From assembly GCA_025506515.1 (NCBI GenBank), contig CM046454.1, forward strand, positions 38,355,440-38,419,439: a stretch of DNA of 64,000 bases, read 5' to 3'. The translations under genes and the position numbers were made by a program. The stretch's first letter is position 1, and the number at the start of each line of letters is the position of its first letter. The notes beneath the pieces were generated by a model, which ran no database searches, was not told the DNA's origin, and saw nothing but the letters and a program-made list of their open reading frames with translations. This document shows positions 21,671-33,507 of this stretch, piece after piece. This DNA comes from Flaveria trinervia (Eukaryota; Streptophyta; Magnoliopsida; Asterales; Asteraceae).

Positions 21671-22400
21671 TGATAGGACCTCGTATTTGAACGAAATACC
21701 TGGAGATTAGCGTGTATACCAGATCAAATAGTGCGAAATCCTATTTGATTGGCGATCCAATGAATGAGAACACACGAAGAATCAATCAGGAATTGAAACT
21801 AACGTTAGAAATCGATTGGGAATCGATCTTATGTGTTCTGTGAACTTGGAGAACGAATTGGGAGGTTTCTGGACGGCTAGGGTACATCTGGAATCGTAAT
21901 TGATCCAGAGACCTTATTTTTCACGAATTGAGTTGTATTTGTAGGTTGGTATTATTCAATCGTGCGACTGAACCATTAGTATGGTTTAGTCGTGTGATTG
22001 AGCCATGCGGTTGATTCATTTGCACGACTGAGTGTTCAGTCGTGCGACTGAGCCAATCTTATGTTACAATCATACGACTGATCCAGTCTTCTGGTTCAGT
22101 CGTGTGACTGAGTCATTCGTATGAAGGTGTTCATGCTTATGGTCCATTCGCATGGGCCATTCGCATGATAACTTCATTATTTTAAGTTTGAATGCATTAA
22201 TTAGTAAACATTATATGTAAACATTCAACCAATCACTAACCTAATTAATTAATTTAATATCAACTTATTATGAAATATTAATCATTACAAATCACAAACA
22301 CCCAATATCATTTCATTAGTCATATCAAATTACACCAGAATCAGATAAACAAGATCTATTATATTTCATATCATGATCTAGGGACATACATGTATCAACA
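21671..22400 (-). repeat. E3 3' LTR
   Basis: 730 bp; TG...CA ends on the minus strand. It carries two copies of the 13-bp GGNCCATTCGCAT unit (22141-22166) where the 5' LTR has four. The CAGTCGTGCGACTG palindrome is exact at 22037-22050. Confidence 0.9.
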
Positions 22401-22411
22401 AACTCCCCCTT
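22401..22411 (-). promoter_or_regulatory. E3 polypurine tract
   Basis: On the minus strand AAGGGGGAGTT, directly before the 3' LTR and nearly identical to the tract of E2. Confidence 0.75.
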
Positions 22412-22425
22412 AGACCTAGATCTCT

Positions 22426-24759
22426 CTAATCTCTTGTTTTCTGCATAACCTCCTTGTATTTCTTGTACTTCTCCTCTGTTGTGACTCCCGTGTGAATCTC
22501 AAACGTGAAGCAGAGTCGTATAACGTTCTGGAACTGAAGAGCTTGTACAATATCTTGCGTATCATAGAACAGTGGCCACTTGTATAGCGTATATACATCA
22601 CTTTCTGACAAGTTTGTAAACCACATCGGGTCGAATACCCTGATAGTATCCATTTGTCCCTCTTTGCTTAAGACTATGACCGCTTCAGCTGTTCTCCAAT
22701 CATAGTACCACCACTTAAAGTGTGGAGTAAAATCCTGTGGCATTTCCCTGAGTGGGATTCTTGACATTGTGCGCGGAGGATTCCACTTCAACACTATCTT
22801 CCGCTTGCGAGTAATTGTATCAACCTCAGACCTTCTGATATACCTAGTAGGCTGTTGAGGTCTGAAGTTAACCCATCTAGTGTGGTACTCCTTCTTTAGG
22901 GCAGCCTCAAACCAGCCTGACATCTTCCTCGAGTCAGCATACAAGAGCTTTACTTTGGCCAGCTGGTTGAGCTCAAAACCTGGTAGAGTCTTTAGATCAT
23001 GTGGAAATCTAAAATACTCTATGCCCTTCTCCCTCTTAACTGCATAGACGTTAAGGTCATCAAAATATGCCCATGCTATAATCCTACCTGACACCTTATG
23101 ATGTTTCTTGACTCTGTAGAGTTTGGTGTAGGAATCCTTCTTTGGTGTAGTACGTTGGGCTCTAACTTCTTCAAAACATGCAGCCCACTCAGCCTTTCGA
23201 ATGTCAACATCATCATTTGAGGCTTGGGCTGTGTCTTCTGCTTTCTCTGTTTCTTGCTCCATATTGTTTGACACCTTAATAGTATCGCTGACAAGGGATT
23301 CACCCAGATTGGGGACCACATTACCCTCATTGTCAGCGTATTGAGGGTACTCCTCGGCAGTGACTTCTTCGATCTCTACATCATCAACATCGTTGAACTC
23401 TTCGTCCCTAGTCGAATCGCATGTCGGAGCATCTTTTATTATTTCATCAAGATTTAGCTCGAAAAGCTCTGCGAGTTGCTCATTTGATAAGTCATGAATT
23501 ATTTCCCCTTCTTCAGGGGTATAAATCACTGAACTCCTGACTATCCCCTGCAGATCAAGAATCATTGTTAGCTGAGACTTGACCTGCTGAAGGGGAGCAA
23601 CGTCAAACTCATCTCTTTGGTAATTTTGATCTGTTTGATTTAAACATTTCACACATAAATCATTAATAATTCATCAAACAGAAAAGGCATTAAAGTAATA
23701 TAAACATTAAGTACCCAAATACATGATTCAAATACAAAAGAAGATAAATACATAATCATCTAGTCTTTACTTTTTTCTTGTATCAAGGTTTCATCACTTG
23801 TAGGGGCAGAGGTAGAGGCTGATTCATCTTGTCTGTTCTTAGTCCTGTTCTCTTGACCTGTAGCAGTGGCCGATGTAGGTGCATCCTTTCCTTCTGCTTC
23901 TTCATCATCGTCACTCTCTTCATCTTCATCCACATCATCATCATCACTATCATCATGATGCCATTTGCGTCTACCTGGTGCCACATATCGTTCATTTTCC
24001 ATATGGCCGATCAACCTTTTTACCTGAGGCTTTACCTGCTTGCCCCGATACACTCTCATGCGACCCAAAGTCGTGTCATCCATAACCTCTAGGGCAACCG
24101 CATCATGTTTCTCCTTGGGAAGTAATGGAAGCTTCTCATTAAAGATCAGCTGCAGAATCTGGGATACATACAGAAACCCTCCTTCCCTTGGCCTCCAGAT
24201 TCTCCACCAGATACGAGAAGATCATGCTTGAGAAGCTGAAGGGGTGGTTCAGCACCAGTGCCACATAGGCATTCTGAATCTGGTCTGACAGGTCATCAAA
24301 CCCACCCCTTCGAGAAGCAATACACTTCAGGATCACATGCGCCAAGTATTTATACTGGGGACATAGGTTGCTCTTGTTGAGGACACCTGAGTTGATGTCC
24401 CCAGCATATTTAATCCTGAGGAAGCAACCTCTGACTGTAAGTGGATGTAGTCTGGTGGGTTGATTAGTATCATCCCCAAAGTCAAGTACTCTCTGGATGT
24501 CAGCTGCTGTAAATTCAATGTCATGACCATGAATGGAGCTCTGTATTCTGTAAGGCTCATGTGAACGATCTACGGAGGCATTTTCCCAGAAAGCCTGATG
24601 TAACGACCTGTAAGGAGTACACTGTGTGGATATGGCTTTATGTATCCGAGAGCGTCGAAGGAATGCAATAATCTCTGTAAACTCGGCTCCATTCCAAGAC
24701 GTATGGTCCAAATGAGCACATATAATGTGCTTTGGATTTATGGACCATCTATCAGCCAT
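22426..24759 (-). pseudogene. E3 post-pol accessory ORF (aORF), probably two exons
   Basis: Function unknown. I place the start at MADRWSINPKH (M at 24759) because E5 has the matching MAERWM at 40953. The N-terminal domain (to 24139) has EIIAFLRRSRIHKA, a T-P-Y...FW signature, VLDFGDD, RGCFLRIKYAGD and a hydrophobic helix near NHPFSFSSMIFSYL. Compared with E5, two single-base deletions near 24145-24185 break the frame. It resumes as a Lys/Arg then strongly acidic segment (24083-23771, DDSDDDDVDEDEESDDDEE). A likely intron (23631-23770) joins it in frame to a 400-codon exon ending at 22426, with an acidic front half and a Trp/Tyr-rich C-terminal half (WAYFDDLNVYAVKREKG, HFKWWYYDWR). No membrane segment is evident. 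Confidence 0.6.
23631..23770 (-). other. Candidate 140-bp intron in E3 aORF
   Basis: On the minus strand the donor is AAAAA|GTAAAG and the acceptor AAACAG|ATC. The segment is very AT-rich, contains stops, and separates two long open frames. Splicing joins phase 1 to phase 1, so both frames are kept. This fits a plant intron. The copy at 62698-62837 is the same. Confidence 0.55.
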
Positions 24760-24837
24760 TGACCTGAAACATAAGACACAGAACCATTTGTAAGTCATAC
24801 ATTCAAACTTCAGTTCAAGGTGTATAGTTTAAATTTA

Positions 24838-25780
24838 ATCCGATACATTCGTGTGAATGAATCATGCGACTGGAGTCAGTCGTTTGTTCTTTCGTGCGAC
24901 TGAGCTCGTTCGGGTGAATGAGACATGTGACTGAGTTCAATTTGCTGACTGAGTCTGCGATTGGTTCAGTCGGCCGACTGAACTCATTCTCATGGTTCAT
25001 TCTGCTGATTGATCCAATCGCAAGATTCAATCGTGCGATTGGAGTTCATCCGAACGACCAATCGCATGACCCACTGTTCAATCGACTGAGGTTCGAATCT
25101 TGACCTAATTCAAGTAATTTAACATGGTTTAATGGTCCATTAGACTCGCCATCTTGTCACTAATGACCTATTAAACTTAATTTTAACATTTTGCTTAGTT
25201 TATGTAGGTTATTAGGGCATTTCTCAATCCGGTTAATGTTTCATTCGAATAACACAAATTTGACACAAGATCTTCTGATTTCCATAAGATGTAACTGCAA
25301 TGTACCTGTATACTTGTCAATCGAATGTCAGAAGATCAATAGCAATATGAAAACACTATCTCTAGAAATTTTTGGCAGAGTAACGGGAAAGAAAGCGATT
25401 TGCGTGCGATTGGGGGTGATGAGTGAAATGCGATCGACTGAGGCCCTTTAAATACTCACCCTAATTTCAATCGGCCGACTGGCCTCATTCGCTCAGTTCA
25501 TTCGGGCGACTGAGGTTCAGTCGTGCGATTGGCCCAGTCGGTCGCTTTCAGTTGGGCGACTGAGTCTCAGTCAGTCGACTGACTCATTCGTGCCCTTTCA
25601 TTGCTTTCTCAATTAACCGACTGAGTCTCATTGGTTGACTGACTCATTCGCACCCTGTCATTCGGTTGAAAGGATCATTCTTAAACGCCATTCGGGTGAA
25701 TGACTAAATTTCATGTCCAGTCGTGCGAATGGGATCCATTCGCATGGTTGGTCCATTATCATGGTCCAATCGTGCGAATA
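24838..25780 (-). repeat. E3 palindromic motif array
   Basis: Dense copies of (T)CAGTCG-NN-CGACTG(A) and variants. A perfect 20-bp palindrome, GTTCAGTCGGCCGACTGAAC, lies at 24964-24983; a perfect 16-bp one, AGTCAGTCGACTGACT, at 25569-25584; and CAATCG-TG-CGATTG near 25030. The same motif occurs in both LTRs and in the leader (33535-33780). A stretch at about 25100-25440 lacks it. Confidence 0.8.
25447..25454 (-). promoter_or_regulatory. E3 possible internal TATA box
   Basis: TATTTAAA on the minus strand, in the same relative place as TATAAATA of E5 (41619-41626). Both are followed after about 80 bases by CTCTGCMAAAAATTT-like sequence. It could drive the aORF. Confidence 0.4.
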
Positions 25781-25847
25781 GGTCACACTTAGTAGATTTT
25801 CTGCCATTTTGAACATTTTAACCTTTTGAAATAGACATTATGAGTTT

Positions 25848-25942
25848 TGATCATCTTAGACATGATCATTTTTAACCATTTAGTCACCTCAGACGTGACT
25901 ACTTTAAACTTGAAAATTCATGTGGTCATCTCAGACATGACC
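25848..25942 (-). repeat. Three E3 hairpins with constant loop and varied stems
   Basis: Plus-strand arms are TGATCAT/ATGATCA (25848-25868), AGTCAC/GTGACT (25882-25900) and GGTCAT/ATGACC (25924-25942). The loop is CTYAGAC in all three. The stems differ but stay complementary. Confidence 0.75.
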
Positions 25943-27350
25943 CATTCAGTGAGTTGATCACTTATCGATTTTCATGTTGTAGTCCGGCAAACAAATTAAC
26001 TAAAACGACTCGCTAAGTTAGAAACTTAAACTAAAGACTAAAAGTTAAGACTTTGTTTTGGCTTTTTGTGAGCGATAGAACCTAAGGTGGAAATCTACTG
26101 GATTTGGTTACGGAATAGAAAGCTTCAACTTAGATTGACCACACCTGGACCATTCAATTTTGGAATCATACAGGCACATCAAATCATTTGGGACTTGTTA
26201 TCAAAATCTTTTGATGCCCAATTCTTGGTGTTCATCCAGAGTCATTAGCAACTTTAGGAAATCATACTGGAACTCTTAAATTACCATATTGATTTGAACT
26301 TTCAAGAATTGCAGCCACAATGATTGTCGATATGTTTGTCCACTTAAATCCATACACAGACTCTTGACACAAACTGGTGATTGTTTTTGGTTTAATTATT
26401 TCAACGAACATTTGTGGATCCCACACTTATATGGTAATCAACATCCCTCAGGAGCTTTTGAGCGGTCTACGGTTATTTTTACAAGAAGAGACTATTCTTA
26501 GAGCTTTCAAGGAGAAACCAATCCTCAGGTCAGTGCCATCGTACAGCAGAGAGGCGGCAAACAACAATGAATTCTAGAATATCTAGGTTATGCTTATCCT
26601 CAAGTCAGTGCTATCGCACAGCAGAGAGGCGCACAACCTATCTCCTTGTTAGAGCAGCTTAATTTTATTTTGCACCAAATGCACCAACAACATAAGTCAT
26701 TAGCTTGATAGCATTTTTCTTCATTTTTTCTAGTGCTTTGCTCTATTTATGGTCATCCACACACATTTGTGGCGTTTACATGCTCATTGCCCCTTATTGG
26801 AATATTGTTGATTGTGTTAACCAGCGATAAGATGGGAGCCCACAGTCAGTTGAACCACTTAGTTTGATCTTGAGATCACTAGTTAGGTCTAATCATTTAT
26901 TGTGTTGAATCTATCGACATGTCTATTGTGATCTAGCAACCTCTAGGTCTACTCTCCTTGTGTTACCTTAAGAGTTACCAGTTTTTCTATCATCTTCCCT
27001 TTTATATTGCTTAGACTACACAGACTTATACTTTGAATGTTTTTGCACCTTTTCTAAATTAAAATTTCAAAGTCCCTCTTGATTTGTTCCTGTGTACTAT
27101 CATATTCCAAAGGGTTTGAATCGGTATCACAGATACGATCTACCTTGTATCAGCTTTCCACTCCTTCTCCCTCGGTTTTTTTCTTAATGTTGCTTGTTGA
27201 CTTATTCTCCCCCTAAAATACTAAAATCATAACTGGATTCATTATTTTAGAATTTTAATAAACAGCAGAATAACAGAAGTTTAATTTTAAACAGACTAAT
27301 TTAACCAAATGAGCTCAAATAGAATGAAGAATTAACTAAGCTACATCGGA
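25943..27350 (-). other. E3 pol-aORF intergenic region
   Basis: No ORF I can support. A 40-bp-class sequence is repeated at 26523-26565 and 26598-26638 (minus-strand core CTCTGCTGTNCGATRGCACT). E5 holds the same pair at 42603-42643 and 42677-42717. The rest is AT-rich, still alignable to E5, and unassigned. Confidence 0.55.
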
Positions 27351-28241
27351 CTACACATGATCATCATCAGGAATAACCTCACTTCTCTGTTTAACGCCGT
27401 TGACCTCTAGCAAATATTGAAAACGTGGTTTATCAAAGGCTTTAGTATAGAGGTCAGCGCGTTGAAAACCAGTATTAATTTTTACCACATCAATTAAGTT
27501 CTTTTCAAAACAATCTCGTATGAAGTGATATTTAATACCGATATGTTTGGTCTTAGGATGTTGGATCGGATTTTTAGTTACTGCAATTGCAGCAGAGTTG
27601 TCTACAAAAATAGGAGTAGAATAGAACATTAAACCGTAATCCCGCATTTGCTGTTGAATCCAGATGATTTGTGAAGAGCAACTTGCAGCAGCAACATATT
27701 CGGCTTCACAGGTTGACAATGCAACCAATGTCTGCTTCTTACACTGCCAGGTAATTAATCTTCTCCCAAAGAATTGACACCCTGCTGATGTAGACTTGTA
27801 GTTCATCTTGCAGCCTCCATAATCCGAGTCACTATACGCCGTGAGCTCAAAATCATCATCATGAGGATACCACAACCCAAGTGTGGGTGTACCCTTTAGA
27901 TAGCGAAAAATCCTTTTGACCCCGATGAGATGATTGACTTTAGGTTTAGCCTGATATCTAGAACATAAACATGTCGCATACATGATATCAGGTCTAGAGG
28001 CAGTGAGATACATGAGGGATCCAATCATTCCTCGGTACATCGTGGCATCCACAAGATCTCCATTTTCATCAGGTGCTATGTCGTGATTCGTAGCCAGTGG
28101 AGTACCGACAGCAGATGCATTCTCCATGTGAAAGCGATTGAGAATGTCTTTTACGTACTTGGTCTGATGTAGAAAGATCCCATTTGGTGTTTGATCCACC
28201 TGTAGCCCGAGAAAGAACTTCATCTCAAACTGTTTCTTCAT
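27351..28241 (-). pseudogene. E3 RT C-terminus and RNase H
   Basis: A 296-codon open frame. It starts inside RT (KFFLGLQVDQTPNG), then GSLMYLTASRPDIMYATCL, and RNase H with D in TAYSDSDYGG, E in STCEAEYVAAASC and D in IFVDNSAAIAV. It ends shortly after KAFDKPRFQYLLE, the normal C-terminus. The part itself is intact but is cut off from the rest of pol by a frameshift near 28245. Confidence 0.8.
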
Positions 28242-28933
28242 AACTGCTTCAAACTCTTTGCATAACTCTTCGTTTTTGAACCGAAAATTATGTCATCAAC
28301 ATAGATTTGTACGAGCAGTAGGTCATCATCTTTTTCTTTAATGAACAGCGTGCAGTCAATGACTCCCCTGCGAAAGCCGTGTTTCACAAGATGAGTCGAG
28401 AGTTTCTCATACCAAGCTCTTGGAGCTTGATGAAGCCCGTATAAAGCCTTGTCAAGCTTGTAGACTCTATCCCGATGATAAGGATCTTCAAATCCCTCGG
28501 GTTGACTGACATAGACTGTTTCTTGATTTCCCCATGAAGAAATGCACTCTTCACATCTAATTGATAGACTTTAATTCATGTACGATGCATAGCAAGGAAG
28601 ATACGAATGGCTTCCATCCTTGCCACGGGTGCATACACCTCATTGTAATCAATTCCCTCGACTTGGCGAAATCCTTAACCAACCAGTCAAGCCTTGTTCC
28701 TGATAATGACCCCTGGTCATCCTTCTTGCATTTCAAGACCCATTTGGTGCCAATGACCTTAGCACCTTTAGGTTATCTACCAGAGTCCATACACCTAACT
28801 TCTTGAACTGAAGAAGTTCTTCTTGCATTGCACTCACCCACGCCTCATCATTTAGTGCTTCACTGACATATTTTGGCTCAACCTGTGAGACAAAACACCA
28901 ATAGGCACCATCATGAATATATCCCTTCTCCAT
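28242..28933 (-). pseudogene. E3 reverse transcriptase, N-terminal and catalytic part
   Basis: In shifting frames: EALNDEAWVSAMQEELLQFK (28733-28933), GTKWVLK, DVKSAFLHG, and the catalytic YVDD encoded by 28292-28303. Frameshifts near 28770, 28560 and 28450 destroy it. Catalytic codons remain. Confidence 0.8.
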
Positions 28934-29007
28934 AACTGAGGTGTAATCAACTGAGTATAACTAATTTCAGGTGTGCACTCCTGATCTGACATCTCCAATG
29001 ACATTGT

Positions 29008-29557
29008 CTATTGGATGATAGAATTTAGTCGTGATCCTGGAGTAGTAGGAACAGCTACCTCAGAGCCAAGATGATGAACATTTGGTTCTGCATCTGAGGT
29101 AGTTGGAGTTTGAGGCTTTAAAGTCGAAGGTGCATCACTGGTAGATGCTTGTGGACTTTCAGGAACTTGAACCTGTTCCTCCTGATTATTCTGGTTATCT
29201 TCTTCAGCTTCATCTTCAGAGGAGGAGTCACTGTCATCGACTACTCCCCCTGACTGTGTAGATGATTTTCCCTGTGAGCTAGATGTTGGTGGATTCAAGA
29301 TATCATACATCATTCGTGTAGCTAATTGTCATCCGAGGGAGAGAGAGAGGGATGTTGAAGGATTGAAGAATCCATCATAATCAAAGAAGTAGGCGGGTCC
29401 TTTGCCAGTAGGTGGTGTGGTGAATCGCTAAACGTCAACATTACACCACACTTCTACTAGACCCGTGAGTTGTTGTAAACTCGCTTGTTCGGTATGTTGT
29501 ATCCTAGAAAGATGCCTTCATCTGCCTTCTCGCTGAATTTACCCTCTTGTGTCTTCT
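29008..29557 (-). pseudogene. E3 integrase C-terminus and acidic linker
   Basis: 29341-29557 keeps fragments of the integrase C-terminal region in shifted frames (ADEGIFLGYN). 29008-29313 is an open S/E/D/Q-rich linker before RT. No catalytic role is expected. Confidence 0.55.
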
Positions 29558-30157
29558 TCAGAAGTGTGCACGATGCCCCAAATGTTCGAGATACTCCAGT
29601 TCGGTTTGCGTTTGTAGTAGCTCGTAAATGTTTTTACCGTGGCGCTTGACTATCAGGACTCGATTCAGTGTATAACAAGCATTCACCACTGCCTCATTCC
29701 AGAATTGGATAGGCAGTTTCGAGTCTGCCAGCATAGTCCGTGTTGTCTCTATCAAGCTTCTGTTCTTTCTCTCAGCAACGCCATTCATCTGAGGTTTGTA
29801 GGCAGAAGTGAATTGGTGCACAATTCCCTTTTCCTTGCAGTATGCCTCCATCCACTGGTTCTTGAATTCCGTTTCGTTGTCTGAGCGTACTTGTCTAACT
29901 TTCAGCTTGTAGAGAGATTCCAGTGTGGTTACCAACTCCTTGAATGATTCAAATGTTTCTAATTTGGATTTTAGAAAAATTACCCAAGTGAACCTTGAGT
30001 AGTCATCGGTGACCACAAAACAGTACAAGTCGCCTGCAATGCTCTTTGTACTGATTGGACCAAACAGATCCATGTGAAGAAGTTCAAGAGGAAGTTCTAT
30101 TGAATTAACTTTCTTTTCCATATGAGACTTCTTTGTCTGCTTGCCTTTCTTGCAAGC
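29558..30157 (-). pseudogene. E3 integrase core
   Basis: An open frame of 187 codons from 30121. D lies in LLHMDLFGPIS, D in VRSDNETEF (usual DNG has become DNE) and E in MNGVAERKN. A frameshift at about 30160 cuts it from the HHCC zinc region. It would join element cDNA to host DNA if intact. Confidence 0.8.
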
Positions 30158-30722
30158 TACACAAAAATCAGAAGCTGAAAGTTCTTAACATTAACTCCTC
30201 TCACCAGATCCTTCTGAATCAAGTGATTCATCTTCCTTTGACTAATGTGTCCCATTCTCCTATGCCAGGAGATGGAATCCTTTTCAGTAGCTTTAGATAG
30301 AAAACACTGAACCTCATGATCCATTGTAGAAGCTGTTGACAGATCCAAGACGTAAAGATCTTTATATCTTGAAGCATTCATCAAAACTTGGTCCTCTGGG
30401 ATCACGTAGTCTTTCTTCAGTATGTAACACTTCTTGTTGTCGAAGATGACTTTAAATTTCTTATCACATATTTGAGAAATAGAGAGTAAGTTGTTTTGAA
30501 TTTGCTGGACGTAGTTCACCCTATCAAAGTTAACTTTCTGATTTCCAACTTCCCCTGAGCTGTGATATAGCCTCCCTTGTTTCGAGCAAACGAAACATGC
30601 CCTCCTTTTATTTGTTTGACATTTGATAAAAGAGCTCTGTTTCCTGTCATGTGCCTGGATGCTCCGCTGTCTACTATCCACGTGTTAGTTTCAACACTAT
30701 ATTGAACAACCTGCACATACAA
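30158..30722 (-). pseudogene. E3 protease and GAG-pre-integrase
   Basis: Protease active site WIVDSGASRHMTGN at the start (30722 leftwards). A frameshift lies near 30530. It is followed by NNLLSISQICDKKFKV and the zinc-binding WHRRMGHISQRKMNHL. The D-S-G triad is intact. Confidence 0.8.
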
Positions 30723-30757
30723 GGTAAATGATTAGTTTAGGTTAGGAACCCAAGCCT

Positions 30758-31845
30758 TTACTGGCTTGGTTTCCCAGAGGCATCACACATCAGAAATTCA
30801 ACCCATTGACCCTTAGAAGGTGAGGGTAGCTCAGGTTCCTTCTTGTCATCATTATCAGACATAGAGATTGACTTCTCTTTCCATAAGCGAGATTTGTGCA
30901 ATGCCTGTTTGTGATAAACAGTCGACTGGCTAACGGGTTGAACCTTTTGTTCACTAGTTCTTCTAGGTGGAGTTAAAGAGCTCTTATTAGAAGACCTAGG
31001 TTTTGAGTCCTGAAGTTCAATCTTCTTCCTAGGTGTTTGATAATAAGAACAATAGGAAGCAATGTGTCCACATTCTCCACAGTTGTAGCACGCCCTGCTA
31101 TCAACTTTATGATTAAACTTTCTTTGTGGAGAGGTGTGTGACACTCTAGTAACATCACTCACTTTAGGTTTTGACTCTGGTTCTTTTGATGTGTTCACTG
31201 ATTTAACAAAATTAACTGATTTAACCTGTTTGTCATCCTTTCCTTTTTGGTTAATAGGTCTTTGACTTGAAGTATGTGAAAGATTATCCTTAAAAGCCCT
31301 TTTAGGTTCTGATTTTACTCTGTTCGACCTTGACTTTAAGTTAACCTTTTCAAATGCCTTTTCCAGATTAACACAAGGCAATTTACCCTTTGCCTTTGAA
31401 GTGGCCTCCTTTTGTTTGTTTCCAAAGTCAATAGATGAACATAAAGAATCTGGATCACTAACAAGAGGAGTAGACACTACGTGATCCTTGATGTAATTAC
31501 TATTTACTGGTCTAGTCTTAGTGTTCATTAAAGTCTCAGATGGTGGTGGAACCACTTTGTAACCCATCCCTACCCGTTGTTCCTGTCTCTCACTAAGTGT
31601 TGGACTATGTGTGAAGAACTAGTCCAACTATGCAGTTTCTGTTTTAATGAATTTACTTCTACTTCTAGAACTGCCTTTTGCTTCTTAGTGTCTTCTAAGG
31701 AGTTTAGATAGTACCTAATGTCATTAGCTTCGTTAAATGCAACTACTTCGTTTTCCCTAAGCTGTTTAGTCAAAAGGTCTATCTTTTCTTTATAACTATG
31801 CTCATTTTGTTTTAGTACCCTATTAGCCTCAGTGCACAGTTGCAA
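30758..31845 (-). pseudogene. E3 gag-PR linker: coiled coil and second zinc knuckle
   Basis: 31570-31845 encodes a heptad-rich helix (EKIDLLTKQLRENE, LEVEVNSLKQKL). After a stop, 30758-31567 encodes a Ser/Lys-rich spacer and the CCHC knuckle CYNCGECGHIASYC (around 31050-31095). It has the same layout as E2, E6 and E7. Confidence 0.7.
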
Positions 31846-31895
31846 ATCTTTTACTAAGTTATCATTATGATCTAATAACCTAGTAAAATTTTCAT

Positions 31896-33507
31896 CTATG
31901 CTATCCTAAAAGTATCACAATCAGAACAAGCATGATTATTAAACATTTGGTCAGTAGTACTTACCTGAGTTGATTCAGAAGAGTTAGCCATCAACGCAGC
32001 ATCAGATGTCTCTGGTTCTGGTGATTCTGTCTTTTCTGTCTCTGATGTGGTAGTATCCTCTTTAGGCTGGTAACTGACCTCGGTTGCAGTTGGTTCTTCA
32101 CTATGTGACATCGCTATCTCAACTGTTAGATCTCCTTCACTAGCGGAATCACTGTCAATATCTTCTACACTTGCAATGTTTGATTCCCCTGGTGAGACAA
32201 ACCTAAAGCTCCAATCCTGTCCTTCATCATCATGAGCAGTCAAGGCTTTTGGATCCTTGTTTGATGAAGTAGAACTGGTAGCTTGCTTGTGAGACAAACC
32301 TAAAGCTCCATTCTCTCCACAGTTGAAGCAAGTCACTTTGCTCTTGTCAAAGCCGAATGTGGTGTCCTTAGTCGCTGCTAAGTTCTATCCGGTTTGTTTT
32401 ACAAACTTCTTTGCCCTCCGGACAGCACTGGCTAAAGCCCACATTATATCCATTCTCTCAAGCTCCATTTCGTCCACCTGCCGTAGTCCTCGTCTGCTAA
32501 ATGGCAGTTTCCAATCTTTCCAGCAACCAGTTCATCATAAGAATGAACCACTGCTGCCAAAAGATCCATGTGCTCTCGAGCTACTTCCACAGTCACCTTA
32601 CCGAGGTTCTCGGTCTTCAGTCTAGTAGCATTCGCTTCAGATCCAATGTATGGGTACAAGAAGACCCTGACGTTTCTGAACCTGAAGGAGGTGCATGTGT
32701 AGGACACGATGAGCTAGACACAAATGCAGTCTAGAGAGGTGCTCCAGATGTCTTAGCTTGAGGCGTGGCATTGTATAAAGCTGGATTTTGATTGTACGTA
32801 GACTTCTGAGCTCTGTACTTCATTATAAGTGATTCTTCTCGCAACTTAAGAATGAAGTCATTGATATCCAGTTTTGACAGCATTCCATTCTGTCTAAGAT
32901 TAGACACGAATGAAACCCATTTTTTAGGCAATCTGTCTGCAAAATTAGTAACTTTCTCTTCCATGGTAGTAGCCACTCCATGTGTATGCAGTTCACTCAT
33001 CAGATGGTAGAATCTATCTATAACATCGTCCAAACTCTCATTTCCCATCGATGAGAAGTTGTCGAATTCCTTCTTTAACTCCATAGCCTTGATTGCCTTC
33101 AACGAGGCATTCCCGTCGTACCTCTTTTCTAGCTCATCCCATAGTTTCTTGGACTGCTTATTCTCTATGTACTGGTGGAATATGTCTTTAGGGATAGACT
33201 GTGTAATCAATGCATAGACCCTCTTCTCTGCATTATATTTGACTTTCTACGCGTCTGTCATCCCTCCTAAGGTTAACTTTACTCCATCGGCTCCCACCAG
33301 AGTACTATATCCAATCTCGATGGCTTCCCACAGATTCGGATACACTCCATTGAGGTAGATCTCAAAACGTTGTTTCCAGTGGGGAAACTCATCTAACGTT
33401 AAAAGCTTTGGTGGTTTATTATGATTACCCACCTCACTCTCAAGTAACAGCAGGTTCTGGATCCTAGAGTCCTTCCCAGTAGTAAAGGCTGACATTTGAT
33501 CTTCCAT
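31896..33507 (-). pseudogene. E3 gag
   Basis: The ATG at 33507 begins MEDQMSAFTTGKDSRIQ, with the N-terminal HWKQRFEIYLNG block. One in-frame TAG at 33247-33249 interrupts it. The UBN2 region is open to 32731 (KKLWDELEKRYDG, FADRLPKKWVSFVSNL). Frameshifts occur between 32730 and 32340. The first zinc knuckle reads CFNCGENGALGL and lacks its His and last Cys: a 22-bp duplication of 32192-32213 lies at 32289-32310. An acidic S/T-rich segment follows. Confidence 0.75.

Noticed and set aside
23829..24092. Plus-strand ORFs rich in Ile, His and Ser
   Set aside because: Shadows of the minus-strand acidic exon of the E3 aORF (GAT/GAA repeats read in reverse).
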